DNA of 28,444 nt from an uncultured Christensenella sp. (GCA_910584975.1 CAJUEA010000020.1:1-28444); one strand, 5' to 3'. Positions 14,347 to 22,683 are shown, numbered from the stretch's first letter. Translations and numbers: made by a program. The notes: generated by a model not told the origin, from the sequence alone.

Positions 14347-15588
14347 TTACTTTCTTATTGTACCATTTCCAACACAAATGTATTTTTCTGATGTCAATTG
14401 TTTTAGTCCAAGTGGACCTCTTGCGTGCAATTTTTGAGTACTAATACCTATCTCTGCACCAAAACCAAACTCAAATCCATCGGTAAATCTTGTCGATGCA
14501 TTCACATAAACACAACCTGAATCCACCTTTGTTGTAAACTTATCAATATTCTTTTGATTGTTAGAAATTATTGCCTCGCTGTGACCTGTGCTATGTATGT
14601 TGATATGATTGATAGCATCATCTACACTCGCAACACTTTTAACGCTGATTACCATTGAAATATGCTCTTCAAAATAATCTTCCTCGCATGCAAGTTGTGC
14701 ATTACCATAATATTTTGCACATTCCTCATCGCATTTAATAAGCACCCCAGCCTTGTCAAGCTCTGCAAAAATTTTAGGCACAGCATCTACAAGAATATCC
14801 TTGTTTATCAACAATTGTTCCAAAGCATTGCAAACTGTTGGGCGTTGCACTTTTGCATTCAAAATCACTTTGCAAGCCAAATCAAGATCACAATCGTTAT
14901 CCACATAGATATGGCAATTTCCACCACTACTTGCAATAACAGGCATAGTTGCATTCTCAAGCACAAGCTGTTTCAACTTATCCCCTCCACGAGGTATGAT
15001 AACATCAATATAATCGCCTTGCTTTAGCATTTCCATTGTAAGACTTCTGTCTGTATCATTCACAAACTGAATAAAATTTGAAGAAATACCAATGCCTTCA
15101 ATCGCCTCTTTCATAACTTTATAAAGTGCTCTGTTGCTGTTGATTGCATCGCTACCACCACGCAAAATCACGCTGTTTCCTGTTTTAATGCAAAGCCCTG
15201 CAACATCAATCGTAACATTTGGGCGTGCCTCATAAATAACGCCAATCACACCAAGTGGCGCACGCACTTTGCTAATTTGCAAACCAGAATAAGCAGTCCA
15301 TTTTTCGGTAACCTCGCCAACAGGGTCAGGCAACAACACAATTTGTTTGATGCCTTCGCTCATAGCTTGAATACGCTTTTCATTCAAGGTCAACCTATCC
15401 AAAAACGCGCTGTCTTTACCTTTCAATGTCTCAATATCCAATTTGTTTTGAGCCAAAATAAAATCTTTTTCTTTAATAATTGCATCTGCAATAGCAGTTA
15501 AAATATCATTTTTTTGATCTGCAGTCATTGCACTAAGCTCATAACTTGCATTTTTTGCCGCCATGCAAAGCTCTTTAATATTAATCAT
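14347..15588 (-). CDS. proA: Gamma-glutamyl phosphate reductase
   Basis: A 413-residue NADPH-dependent enzyme of the aldehyde dehydrogenase superfamily; it reduces glutamyl 5-phosphate to glutamate semialdehyde, the second step of proline synthesis. Seen: the substrate/cofactor region with GVIGVIYEARPNVT (about residues 110-125), RGGSDA, PRGGDKL, and the catalytic Cys in RPTVCNALEQL. Length is normal. Its ATG shares bases with the yebC stop (TAATG), so translation is coupled to yebC. ProB, the usual partner, is not in the window. Confidence 0.95.
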   Translation of the reverse strand: MINIKELCMAAKNASYELSAMTADQKNDILTAIADAIIKEKDFILAQNKLDIETLKGKDSAFLDRLTLNEKRIQAMSEGIKQIVLLPDPVGEVTEKWTAYSGLQISKVRAPLGVIGVIYEARPNVTIDVAGLCIKTGNSVILRGGSDAINSNRALYKVMKEAIEGIGISSNFIQFVNDTDRSLTMEMLKQGDYIDVIIPRGGDKLKQLVLENATMPVIASSGGNCHIYVDNDCDLDLACKVILNAKVQRPTVCNALEQLLINKDILVDAVPKIFAELDKAGVLIKCDEECAKYYGNAQLACEEDYFEEHISMVISVKSVASVDDAINHINIHSTGHSEAIISNNQKNIDKFTTKVDSGCVYVNASTRFTDGFEFGFGAEIGISTQKLHARGPLGLKQLTSEKYICVGNGTIRK

Positions 15589-16328
15589 TATTCCTCATCC
15601 TCTTCTGGAAGTTCTGCATTGTGATATACATTTTGAACATCATCATTATCCTCAAGCATATCAATAAGTCTTCTAACTTTTGCAGCTGTTGCATCATCGG
15701 GGGTTACAGTATTTTGAGGTATCATACTGATACTTGCCTCCAAAATATTCAAGCTTGCATTTGCTTCCAATGTTTGATTTACCTCACTGAATGCAGATGG
15801 CTCAGTGTAAATCTCGCAAACATCTTCGCTTACTTGAACATCGTCAGCACCTGCCTCCAATGCAATCTCCATAATTTCGTCTTCGTCATGTCCTTCCATA
15901 TCCACAACTATCAAACCTTTTTTGTCAAACATATAAGACACACAACCACTTGTGCCCATCTGACCACCACATTTATCAAAATGATGTCTGATATCTCCAG
16001 CAGTACGATTTTTATTGTCAGTCAAAGTTTCCACGATAACAGCAACACCACCAGCAGCATATCCTTCATAAACATTTTCCTCATAGTTAATGCTACCAAG
16101 TTCGCCACTTGCCTTTTTGATGCTTCTTGTAATGTTATCATTAGGCATATTGTTTGCCTTAGCTTTTGCAATAACATCACGCAATCTGCTGTTGCTATCC
16201 GGGTCCGGTCCACCATTTTTAACTGCTACTGCAATCTCTCTACCAATTTTAGTAAAAACATTAGCCCTTTTTGCATCATTAGCACCCTTTTTTCTTTTAA
16301 TATTAGCCCATTTGCTATGTCCTGACAT
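15588..16328 (-). CDS. yebC: YebC/PmpR-family protein (TACO1 type)
   Basis: A 246-residue cytoplasmic protein of the YebC/TACO1 family, linked in recent work to translation of difficult (for example proline-rich) stretches and earlier described as a DNA-binding regulator. Seen: the invariant start MSGHSKWANIK, then RKKGANDAKRANVFTKIGREI, a middle domain with GGVAVIVETLTDN, and FDKCGGQMGTSGCVS. Full length. GGAGGAAGG precedes the ATG. It is the first gene of a two-gene unit with proA. Pairing a YebC protein with a proline-synthesis gene is functionally suggestive but may be coincidence. Confidence 0.95.
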   Translation of the reverse strand: MSGHSKWANIKRKKGANDAKRANVFTKIGREIAVAVKNGGPDPDSNSRLRDVIAKAKANNMPNDNITRSIKKASGELGSINYEENVYEGYAAGGVAVIVETLTDNKNRTAGDIRHHFDKCGGQMGTSGCVSYMFDKKGLIVVDMEGHDEDEIMEIALEAGADDVQVSEDVCEIYTEPSAFSEVNQTLEANASLNILEASISMIPQNTVTPDDATAAKVRRLIDMLEDNDDVQNVYHNAELPEEDEE

Positions 16329-16577
16329 AAATCCTTCCTCCGATTTCTTTTTTAACTTTCCAATTTGTCTGTCAAATTATTTTGTCAAACAAACAATATT
16401 TTCAATTAATTTAATTTTATAAAAATGTTTTAAACTATTTTTCAATGATTTTACTATAATTAAATTATAACAATATTAAATTTAAACATTTTGTTGTTTT
16501 TTAATTATTTTTTATATTGCTATAAACTATTTAAATAATTCTATCAACTTCGTTTAAATGCAAATTGCAACAAAACA

Positions 16578-17315
16578 TCATCCATAAACAAGTTGATACA
16601 ATGCAATGCTTAGTGATACACCTGCATTCAATGATTCCATATTTTTGCTCATTGGCAAAGAAATAATTTTATCTGCACTCTCCCGCATTTGCTTGGAAAC
16701 GCCTCTTGACTCATTGCCTACCAAAAGTGCAAATTTTTGTGGAATATTTTTGATTTCAAACAAATTTTCGCCTGCCATATCAAGTGCAAATAACTCGCAA
16801 TTCAAATTTTCTTTTGATTGCATTTTTTTTACATTAACAAAAAATATTCCACCCATAGAACTTCGTACAACTTTAGGAGAATACAAATCCACACAATCTC
16901 CATAGCAATATATGGTTGAAACTCCACATGCAACAGCTGTTCGTATAATTGTGCCAGCATTTCCGGGGTCCTGCAAGTTGTCCAAAACAACACACTTTTC
17001 GCTGTCTGTCACTAAACTTTTCATTGCACACACTGCAATCACACCACTTGGCGACTTTGTATCGCTCACAGAATCCATAACTTTTTGCGATATAATATAA
17101 ATATTTTTACATTTTTCAGCAATTTTTTCGTGCTTGCAAAAAGTCTCCTCTGTCATAAACAATGCCAAAATCAATTGTTCAGGAATATCTTTAACAATAT
17201 TTACGCCTTCTGCCACAAACTTACCACAAGCGTACCTATCTGCTTTAGAGGCAAATAGTTTTTTAAGCTCTTGTATTTTTGAATTGCTGATGCTTGTTAT
17301 TTTTTCCATAATCAT
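16578..17315 (-). CDS. TrmH/SpoU-family RNA 2'-O-methyltransferase
   Basis: A knotted SPOUT methyltransferase that transfers a methyl group from S-adenosylmethionine to a ribose 2'-OH of rRNA or tRNA. Seen: motif 1 in NLQDPGNAGTIIRTA, motif 2 in LLVGNESRGVS, motif 3 in ESLNAGVSLSIALYQL, plus an N-terminal substrate-binding domain. About 245 residues. An open frame continues 28 codons further upstream, but a promoter lies inside that stretch, so the start is ATG 17315 or the ATG at 17309; no clear ribosome binding site is seen before either. It follows rplT, as the YsgA-type methyltransferase does in many Firmicutes. Target nucleotide unknown. Confidence 0.88.
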   Translation of the reverse strand: MIMEKITSISNSKIQELKKLFASKADRYACGKFVAEGVNIVKDIPEQLILALFMTEETFCKHEKIAEKCKNIYIISQKVMDSVSDTKSPSGVIAVCAMKSLVTDSEKCVVLDNLQDPGNAGTIIRTAVACGVSTIYCYGDCVDLYSPKVVRSSMGGIFFVNVKKMQSKENLNCELFALDMAGENLFEIKNIPQKFALLVGNESRGVSKQMRESADKIISLPMSKNMESLNAGVSLSIALYQLVYG

Positions 17316-17355
17316 TTTGTAAATGCAATGTTTTTTACAACATTCTATTATATTT

Positions 17356-17384
17356 ATTATATCATTTTTTGATAAATTTGTAAA
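17356..17384 (-). promoter_or_regulatory. Promoter of the methyltransferase gene
   Basis: Minus strand TTTACA (17379-17384), 17 bases, TATAAT (17356-17361), 40 bases before the start codon and inside the rplT-trmH gap, so the methyltransferase can be expressed apart from the ribosomal-protein operon. Confidence 0.75.
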
Positions 17385-17435
17385 TACCCAAAAAATCAAT
17401 TAAAACCTTCAAAAAATTGAAGGTTTTAATAAAAA

Positions 17436-17792
17436 TTACTTAGCTAATTTTGATTTAGCTTTCTCACAAAGAGCAGTAAATGCAGCAGCATCATTAACAG
17501 CTAAATCAGCCAAAACCTTACGGTTAAGTTCAATTTCATTAAGTTTCAAACCATGCATCAAAGTGCTGTAAGTTAAGCCATTCATACGAGCAGCTGCATT
17601 GATACGAGCGATCCAAAGTTGTCTGAATTCTCTCTTCTTAAGTTTTCTTCCAACATATGCATAGTTGCCGGATTTCATAACGGCTTGACGAGCTACTCTG
17701 TAAAGTTTGCTTTTAGCACCAAAGTAACCCTTAGCTTGTTTCATTATCTTTCTACGCTTTTTAATTGCGTTAACGCCTCTTTTAATTCTCAT
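17436..17792 (-). CDS. rplT: 50S ribosomal protein L20
   Basis: A 118-residue basic 23S rRNA-binding assembly protein. Seen: the family start MRIKRGVNAIKKRRKI, then AKGYFGAKSKLYRVARQAVMKS split by the usual turn, and FRQLWIARINAAARMNGLTYS. Full length. It is the third gene of infC-rpmI-rplT and, in this operon type, represses its own synthesis through the mRNA leader ahead of infC. Confidence 0.97.
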   Translation of the reverse strand: MRIKRGVNAIKKRRKIMKQAKGYFGAKSKLYRVARQAVMKSGNYAYVGRKLKKREFRQLWIARINAAARMNGLTYSTLMHGLKLNEIELNRKVLADLAVNDAAAFTALCEKAKSKLAK

Positions 17793-17813
17793 TATCCATT
17801 ACCTCCAATTCCA

Positions 17814-18011
17814 TTAGCTATAAGGAAGAATCTTCTTAACAGTCTTTGATTGAGTCTCAGACACATAAGTTGCTTTCTTCAAGTTACGCTTTCTCTTAGT
17901 TTCTTTCTTTGTCAAAATATGGCTTGCACCATTCTTAGCTCTTTTAATTTTACCGTTTTTAGTAAATCTAAAACGCTTTCCAGCACCGCTGTGTGATTTT
18001 ACCTTTGGCAT
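17814..18011 (-). CDS. rpmI: 50S ribosomal protein L35
   Basis: A 65-residue, very basic ribosomal protein. Seen: MPKVKSHSGAGKRFRFTKNG at the start and the Lys/Arg-rich body with HILTKKETKRKRNL. The start is ATG 18011, five bases after a GGAGGAAGG run that upstream in-frame codons would overlap. It lies between infC and rplT in the standard order, with short gaps. Confidence 0.96.
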   Translation of the reverse strand: MPKVKSHSGAGKRFRFTKNGKIKRAKNGASHILTKKETKRKRNLKKATYVSETQSKTVKKILPYS

Positions 18012-18038
18012 AATACCTTCCTCCAATATATTAATTAA

Positions 18039-18563
18039 TTATTTTTTTATGTTAGATGCGATAATCATAGAAATGCTTCTGCCCTCTAAGTTTGCAGCTT
18101 TTTCCACAACACCGAATTCTTTAACAAGTTCAAAAAACTCATCCATAACCTTAATTGCTATTTCAGGACGAGCCATTTGTCTACCCTTAAGCCTAATAGA
18201 CGCACGCACTTTGTCGCCTGCCTTCAAAAATTTACTTGCGTTGTTTGCCTTTGTTTTCATATCGTTTGTGTCGATAGTTGCAGACAACCAAATTTCTTTT
18301 AGCTCAACAATTTTCTCTTTTTGTGCTTTTTTCTGCTCTTTTACTTTTTTGATTTGCTCATACTTAAATCTGCCGTAGTCCATAATTTTTGCAACCGGTG
18401 GATTAGCAGTAGGCGAAATTAACACCAAATCCAATCCGGCACCATATGCCATATCTTTTGCTGAATTTGTTGGTGTAACACCAAGTTGTTCACCATTTGC
18501 ACCAATCAATCTTACTTCTTTGACTCTTATTTGGTCATTGATAATATGCTCTTTATTAATAAT
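18039..18563 (-). CDS. infC: Translation initiation factor IF-3, non-canonical AUU start
   Basis: IF-3 binds the 30S subunit and proofreads the initiation codon. Seen: INDQIRVKEVRLIGANGEQLGV at the N-terminus (two blocks), the linker KYEQIKKVKEQKKAQKEK, and the C-terminal domain with VRASIRLKGRQMARPE. No ATG, GTG or TTG lies where the protein must begin. GGGAGG (18569-18574) is followed after 5 and 8 bases by two ATT codons (18563 and 18560), so an AUU start is the best reading, as in E. coli infC; which ATT is used is not settled. The frame continues upstream to an ATG at 18605, but that run lies in the attenuator hairpin. First gene of infC-rpmI-rplT. Confidence 0.93.
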   Translation of the reverse strand: MINKEHIINDQIRVKEVRLIGANGEQLGVTPTNSAKDMAYGAGLDLVLISPTANPPVAKIMDYGRFKYEQIKKVKEQKKAQKEKIVELKEIWLSATIDTNDMKTKANNASKFLKAGDKVRASIRLKGRQMARPEIAIKVMDEFFELVKEFGVVEKAANLEGRSISMIIASNIKK

Positions 18564-18580
18564 TATGTCCTCCCACAAAC

Positions 18581-18615
18581 AAAAAAATAAATGGATAACA
18601 AACATCGTTATCCAT
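18581..18615 (-). terminator. Attenuator terminator before infC
   Basis: Minus strand ATGGATAAC (18607-18615) pairs perfectly with GTTATCCAT (18591-18599) around a seven-base loop, then a run rich in U (18581-18590). It ends only seven bases before the infC ribosome binding site, so it must act by attenuation of the operon. Confidence 0.9.
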
Positions 18616-18771
18616 CTTATTACAATATAATGTTAAGCTTTTGCACATAATTTTATCTTGTCTTGCACCAAATCATACAAATTCGCACTGACAAAACATT
18701 ATCTGCACAGCTAAAAATACTGTTACCACGCTCGCTCACTTGCGGCAGGTGAGAAATAACTTCTGCTTGTT
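18581..18771 (-). ncRNA. infC-rpmI-rplT leader RNA, probable L20-type autoregulatory leader
   Basis: About 190 bases between the promoter and the attenuator. The RNA can form a hairpin near its 5' end (CTCAC...GTGAG inside GTTAT...GTAAC) and a long nested stem spanning 18636-18712 with paired arms AGCT/AGCT, TGCA/TGCA, ATAAT/ATTAT and TTGTC/GACAA, before the terminator. In Gram-positive bacteria L20 binds such a leader to promote termination. I infer the same here from position and architecture; I have not matched it to the L20-leader covariance model. The remaining stretch 18807-18933 after thrS shows no gene or clear terminator. Confidence 0.7.
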
Positions 18772-18777
18772 ATCAAT

Positions 18778-18806
18778 ATATTATCACACCCTCACCACTA
18801 TGTCAA
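18778..18806 (-). promoter_or_regulatory. Promoter of the infC operon
   Basis: Minus strand TTGACA (18801-18806), 17 bases, TAATAT (18778-18783). Distance to infC is accounted for by the leader RNA. Confidence 0.8.
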
Positions 18807-18933
18807 GCATTTTTCACACTCTTTTTTACAAAAAATCTAATAATTAATTTAAGCAATTTGCTAATCAATATACACAACAACACTCTACAATAAATGTTAA
18901 ATATTGTTTTTATGTCCAATATTATGAGATGTC

Positions 18934-20874
18934 TTAAAATATTTTTAACTCTTTAACCTCTTGCAAAACTTGAGTTTCAAACTGCTCCTCAGACATAATA
19001 TTTGAACTTTCCTCACCACGGCGTCTCACGCTAACATTGCCACTTTCTGCCTCTTTATCGCCAATAACAACGATGTAAGGAACTTTTTCCATTCTTGCAG
19101 CTCTAATTTTGTAGCCAATAGTTTCGCTACGATTATCCACTTCCACTCTAATTCCAGCAGCAGTCAACTTGTCAGCATAAGCTTTTGCATTGCTTGCTGT
19201 TCTGTCAGTCAAACTCAAAACTTTCACTTGAGTTGGAGCAAGCCACAATGGCAAAGCACCAGCAAACTTTTCAAGCACAAGTGCCAAAGTTCTTTCATAG
19301 CAACCGATAGAGGTTCTGTGAATAATGTAAGGTCTTTTCTTTTCGCCGTTTTCGTCAATGTAGCTCATATCAAACTTTTCAGCAAGGAACATATCCACTT
19401 GAATAGTAATCAAAGTGTCCTCTTTGCCCCATACATTCTTAATTTGGATATCAAGCTTTGGTCCATAAAAAGCAGCCTCCCCAATACCAACTGAATATTC
19501 AATGCCAAGGTGATCAAGAATTTTGCCCATTGTTTCCTCAGCAGAATTCCAAGTTTCCTCGTCTTGAATATATTTTTCAGTGTCTTTTGGGTCATATTTA
19601 GAAAATCTGTAAGAAATATCATCTTGCAACCCAACAGCTGTCAACATGTATTTTGCAAGCTCCACGCATTTTTTAAACTCTTCTTCCAACTGCTCTGGCA
19701 TACAAACTAAGTGTCCTTCACTGATTGTAAATTGTCTTAGTCTGATAAGTCCATGCATCTCTCCACTGCTTTCGTTACGGAACAATGTAGATGTTTCGCC
19801 ATATCTACAAGGCAAATCTCTGTATGATTTCAAGCCATTGTTATAAATAGTGTATTGGAAAGGACAAGTCATTGGACGAAGTGCAAAAACTTCAGCCTTA
19901 GGGTCATTTGCATCGCCCATAATAAACATTCCATCTTGATAGTGATCCCAGTGACCAGAAATTTGATACAACTCACGCTTTGCCATAAATGGTGTTTTAG
20001 TAAGCATATAACCTTGTCTTGCCTCTGTATCCTCAACAAATCTTTGCAAAACTTGAACAGTCTTTGCACCTTTTGGCATAAGCAATGCCAAGCCTTGACC
20101 GATGTTTTCATCTGTCATAAAGTAGCCAAGTTCTCTTCCAATCTTGTTGTGATCTCTCTTTTTTGCCTCTTCCATTTGAGCAAGATAGTCTGTCAAATCA
20201 GATTTCTTATCAAAGCAAGTTCCATATATTCTTGACAACATCTTGTTGTTTTCATTGCCACGCCAATAAGCACCCGTCAAACTTGTAAGCTTGAATGCCT
20301 TAATCATACCAGTGTTGTGCAAATGAGGTCCTGCACACAAATCTGTAAAATCACCTTGTTTATAAAAAGAAATAACTGCATCTTCAGGCAAATCGTTAAT
20401 CAATTCCACCTTGTATGGCTCATCAAAATCGCTCATAAGCTTAAGCGCATCTTTGCGAGAAAGCTCAAATCTTTCAATAGGATATTTTGCTTTGATAATA
20501 GCCTTCATTTCCTTTTCAATTCTTTCTAAATCATCAAAATTTATAGGTGTTTTAAAATCTATATCGTAATAAAAGCCATTGTCAATAGCAGGTCCAATAG
20601 CAAGTTTTGCTGTTGGGAATATATTTTTGATTGCTTGCGCCAAAATATGTGAACATGTATGCCTATAAACTTTTTTGCCCTCTTCTTGTTCAAAGGTCAA
20701 AACTTCAAAATTTACATCTTTGTCAATGATATCGCTCATTGCACAAACTTTGCCATCAATTTTGCAAGCAACAGCAGCCTTTGCAAGACCTTCGCTAATA
20801 CTTTTTGCAAGCTCAAACGCACTGATAGCACCATCTCTTTCAATAATACTTCCATCTTTCAAAACTATTTTCAT
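18934..20874 (-). CDS. thrS: Threonine--tRNA ligase
   Basis: A 646-residue class II aminoacyl-tRNA synthetase that charges tRNA-Thr. Seen in order: the TGS domain (residues 1-60), the editing domain with HTCSHILAQAI (HxxxH) and DLCAGPHL, the catalytic core with the zinc-ligand Cys in RPMTCPFQ and motif 2 around FRNESSGEMHGLIRLRQFT, motif 3 in GCYERTLALVLEKF, and the anticodon-binding domain with LSLTDR and VDNRSETIGYKIR. Full length. The ATG at 20874 follows GGAGGA by a few bases; an in-frame ATG eight codons upstream overlaps that site. Expression is controlled by the T-box leader at 21095-21304. Confidence 0.98.
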   Translation of the reverse strand: MKIVLKDGSIIERDGAISAFELAKSISEGLAKAAVACKIDGKVCAMSDIIDKDVNFEVLTFEQEEGKKVYRHTCSHILAQAIKNIFPTAKLAIGPAIDNGFYYDIDFKTPINFDDLERIEKEMKAIIKAKYPIERFELSRKDALKLMSDFDEPYKVELINDLPEDAVISFYKQGDFTDLCAGPHLHNTGMIKAFKLTSLTGAYWRGNENNKMLSRIYGTCFDKKSDLTDYLAQMEEAKKRDHNKIGRELGYFMTDENIGQGLALLMPKGAKTVQVLQRFVEDTEARQGYMLTKTPFMAKRELYQISGHWDHYQDGMFIMGDANDPKAEVFALRPMTCPFQYTIYNNGLKSYRDLPCRYGETSTLFRNESSGEMHGLIRLRQFTISEGHLVCMPEQLEEEFKKCVELAKYMLTAVGLQDDISYRFSKYDPKDTEKYIQDEETWNSAEETMGKILDHLGIEYSVGIGEAAFYGPKLDIQIKNVWGKEDTLITIQVDMFLAEKFDMSYIDENGEKKRPYIIHRTSIGCYERTLALVLEKFAGALPLWLAPTQVKVLSLTDRTASNAKAYADKLTAAGIRVEVDNRSETIGYKIRAARMEKVPYIVVIGDKEAESGNVSVRRRGEESSNIMSEEQFETQVLQEVKELKIF

Positions 20875-21094
20875 ACTTCCTCCAACGGCAAACGCCAATA
20901 ATTTTTATCTCAATATATTATTTATTATACTTTAATAATGTTGATTATTTTTATTGCAAATGTTTACAAATTATAAATCGTTAAAATTTATTCAAACCTT
21001 AAAATACAGCTAAATTTTAAAATTAAAAACTTAATGCAACATTAAATAAAAAAGCAAATTTGTCTAAGCACAAAAATTTTAATATAGAACACAA
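20875..21094 (-). other. Untranslated spacer between T-box terminator and thrS
   Basis: About 220 very AT-rich bases with no open frame worth calling and no second T-box or clear hairpin. It is unusually long, since in most T-box genes the ribosome binding site follows the terminator within tens of bases. I find nothing recognisable in it apart from the thrS ribosome binding site at its end. Confidence 0.6.
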
Positions 21095-21304
21095 TAAAAA
21101 AATCCTTATGCAAAAGCATAAGGACGATAAAATCGTGGTTCCACCTTACTTCACACAAAAGTGCCTTAATTACATACTAACGCCTATGAGCGTGCGACTT
21201 CACTAGTGGTGGTATATAAAATCACTTATTGCATTCTCGCACCAACCGAATGCTCTCTGAAAACAGCCCGACTTTACACATGTCCTCTAATCGCAATTAA
21301 TTAT
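21095..21304 (-). promoter_or_regulatory. T-box riboswitch (threonine)
   Basis: A tRNA-sensing leader. Seen on the minus strand: the T-box sequence AAGGTGGAACCACG (21134-21147); a terminator stem CCTTATGC/GCATAAGG (21104-21111, 21116-21123) with a U run (21095-21102); and upstream the Stem I apical signature AGAGAG followed by GGTTGGTGCGAG. On the descending side of Stem I an ATACCACCAC stretch offers ACC, a Thr codon, as specifier, agreeing with thrS downstream. Uncharged tRNA-Thr should stabilise the antiterminator and allow thrS transcription. Confidence 0.92.
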
Positions 21305-21310
21305 ACTTAG

Positions 21311-21339
21311 ATTATATGCTTTATTTACATTTTTGTCAA
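21311..21339 (-). promoter_or_regulatory. Consensus promoter of the thrS leader
   Basis: Minus strand TTGACA (21334-21339), 17 bases, TATAAT (21311-21316), both perfect. It sets the leader start near 21304. Confidence 0.88.
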
Positions 21340-21485
21340 GATATTTTTGATATATTGTATTTTTGTCTTGCTTAAATATTATTTTAAGAAAAAAACTCTA
21401 AATTCAAACCTTAAATAATCAAAATAATTTAGCAATAATCTAAACATATAAAAGCATTATTTCACATAAATTGCAAACATCAAAT

Positions 21486-21911
21486 TTATCCCTCCAAAAC
21501 TTGCAGATAATCCACAAGCAATTTTTTTGCTCCAATTAAATCATGCTCCAAATAATTTCCACATTCTTTTCTGCTGCTTCCAGGAACTTCATCAAGTTGC
21601 AAACATTTTTTAATACAGGATATAATCAAATCCTTTGCTTCATCATATTTAACGCCCAACATAAGCAAATAAAAACCTGTCCTGCAACCCATTGGTCCAA
21701 AATAAACAATATTTCTCTTTTGTGTGGAATTTCGTACAATAGTAGCAAACAAATGCTCAATTGTATGCATACTAGCATTGTCCATATAATCCCCACCATT
21801 AGGAGTTTTAAATCTCAAATCGTATGTAAAAATATTATTAGACTCTCCACTTAGATACAAACCTTTCTTATGTATATCATGATCAATTTGAAAAGACTTG
21901 ATTTTTTCCAT
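21486..21911 (-). CDS. luxS: S-ribosylhomocysteine lyase
   Basis: A 141-residue cytoplasmic metalloenzyme of the activated methyl cycle; it splits S-ribosylhomocysteine into homocysteine and the precursor of autoinducer-2. Seen: the metal-binding HTIEH in the first half, the catalytic Cys in PMGCRTGFY, and the third ligand Cys in ECGNYLEHD near the end. Slightly shorter than the usual 150-160 but all key residues are present. GAGGA precedes the ATG. Single gene with its own promoter; no pfs or other cycle gene is adjacent. Confidence 0.96.
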   Translation of the reverse strand: MEKIKSFQIDHDIHKKGLYLSGESNNIFTYDLRFKTPNGGDYMDNASMHTIEHLFATIVRNSTQKRNIVYFGPMGCRTGFYLLMLGVKYDEAKDLIISCIKKCLQLDEVPGSSRKECGNYLEHDLIGAKKLLVDYLQVLEG

Positions 21912-22026
21912 ATTATCCTCACATAAATTTAATTAAAACAATATTAAAACAAAGTAAAATACTAATAAACATAAGAATATTCATATTTTAATATTGTATT
22001 GCACTAATATTTTGTACTGCACACAC

Positions 22027-22055
22027 ATTGTAACACAAAAACAAAATTTTATCAA
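22027..22055 (-). promoter_or_regulatory. Promoter of luxS
   Basis: Minus strand TTGATA (22050-22055), 17 bases, TACAAT (22027-22032), each one mismatch from consensus. It gives a leader of about 110 bases in which no structured element is obvious. Confidence 0.65.
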
Positions 22056-22176
22056 CAAAAATCAATTTAATAAAAAATTTAGCAGTAAAATTCCACATTA
22101 AGCAGATTATTATCTCTATTTACATATATTTTATATATTTTTATAAAAAATTTTGCATAATATTTTTAAATATGTA

Positions 22177-22205
22177 TTTACTTTTTGCAAAATTAATGAT
22201 ATAAT
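22177..22205 (+). promoter_or_regulatory. Candidate promoter of the glycosidase genes
   Basis: TTTACT (22177-22182), 17 bases, TATAAT (22200-22205). It would start RNA near 22212, about 470 bases before the first coding sequence. The -10 is perfect but in such AT-rich DNA a closer promoter may have been missed. Confidence 0.5.
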
Positions 22206-22211
22206 TAGCTT

Positions 22212-22683
22212 GATAGATTATAAATAATCTAATTATAAGAATATTAATTGCTAAATTATCGGAAGCAGATTTTTGATATATTACATATTGGATTTAAGTT
22301 TAAAATTTGTGGAAATTTTATTTATTTATTTAAATTCAATTACAACTTATGCTAATTGCTTTATGACTTTATCAGTCATTTTATAATATAAAACAGCCAG
22401 TTTATGGCGTAAAATGGGGTAAAACACAACTCGAATACAAAAGAAACTTAAAAAATATTGAGCATACAGGTATTTTCTTAATTAAATTTATAAATTTTTA
22501 CTTAAAATCAGACAATTTTAAGCAAATTCTACAAATATACTCTATGCTTAGCTCCCCTATACTATAAAATTTCAAATTATCAAAAATTTTCCGTACAATG
22601 CTATATTCTACTAACAAAAAATTAGCATCTGTACGATTTTTTATGCTATTTGTCTTCCGATTTATATATATAATGAGGATTTT
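22212..22683 (+). promoter_or_regulatory. Long leader of the glycosidase genes, contents unrecognised
   Basis: About 470 bases without an acceptable open frame. The only clear structure is the terminator-like hairpin at 22592-22642. A GC-richer patch around 22395-22430 (CAGCCAGTTTATGGCG) could be part of an aptamer or operator, but I match it to no known riboswitch. The ribosome binding site GAGG for the next gene is at its end. Confidence 0.4.
22592..22642 (+). terminator. Terminator-like hairpin before the GH95 gene
   Basis: CGTACA (22592-22597) and GCTA (22600-22603) pair with TAGC (22623-22626) and TGTACG (22630-22635), with a 2/3-base internal loop, followed by six T (22637-22642). It lies 42 bases before the start codon, a position suited to attenuation. 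Confidence 0.6.

Noticed and set aside
15621..16325. A 234-codon open frame on the plus strand opposite yebC
   Set aside because: Low-complexity product, no ribosome binding site, and fully opposite a clear YebC gene.
17316..17399. TrmH-type protein starting at ATG 17399
   Set aside because: The stretch contains a consensus promoter, and family N-termini begin near ITSISNSKIQELKKL.
18564..18605. infC starting at ATG 18605
   Set aside because: These codons fall in the attenuator hairpin, its U tract and the ribosome binding site, and have no IF-3 similarity.
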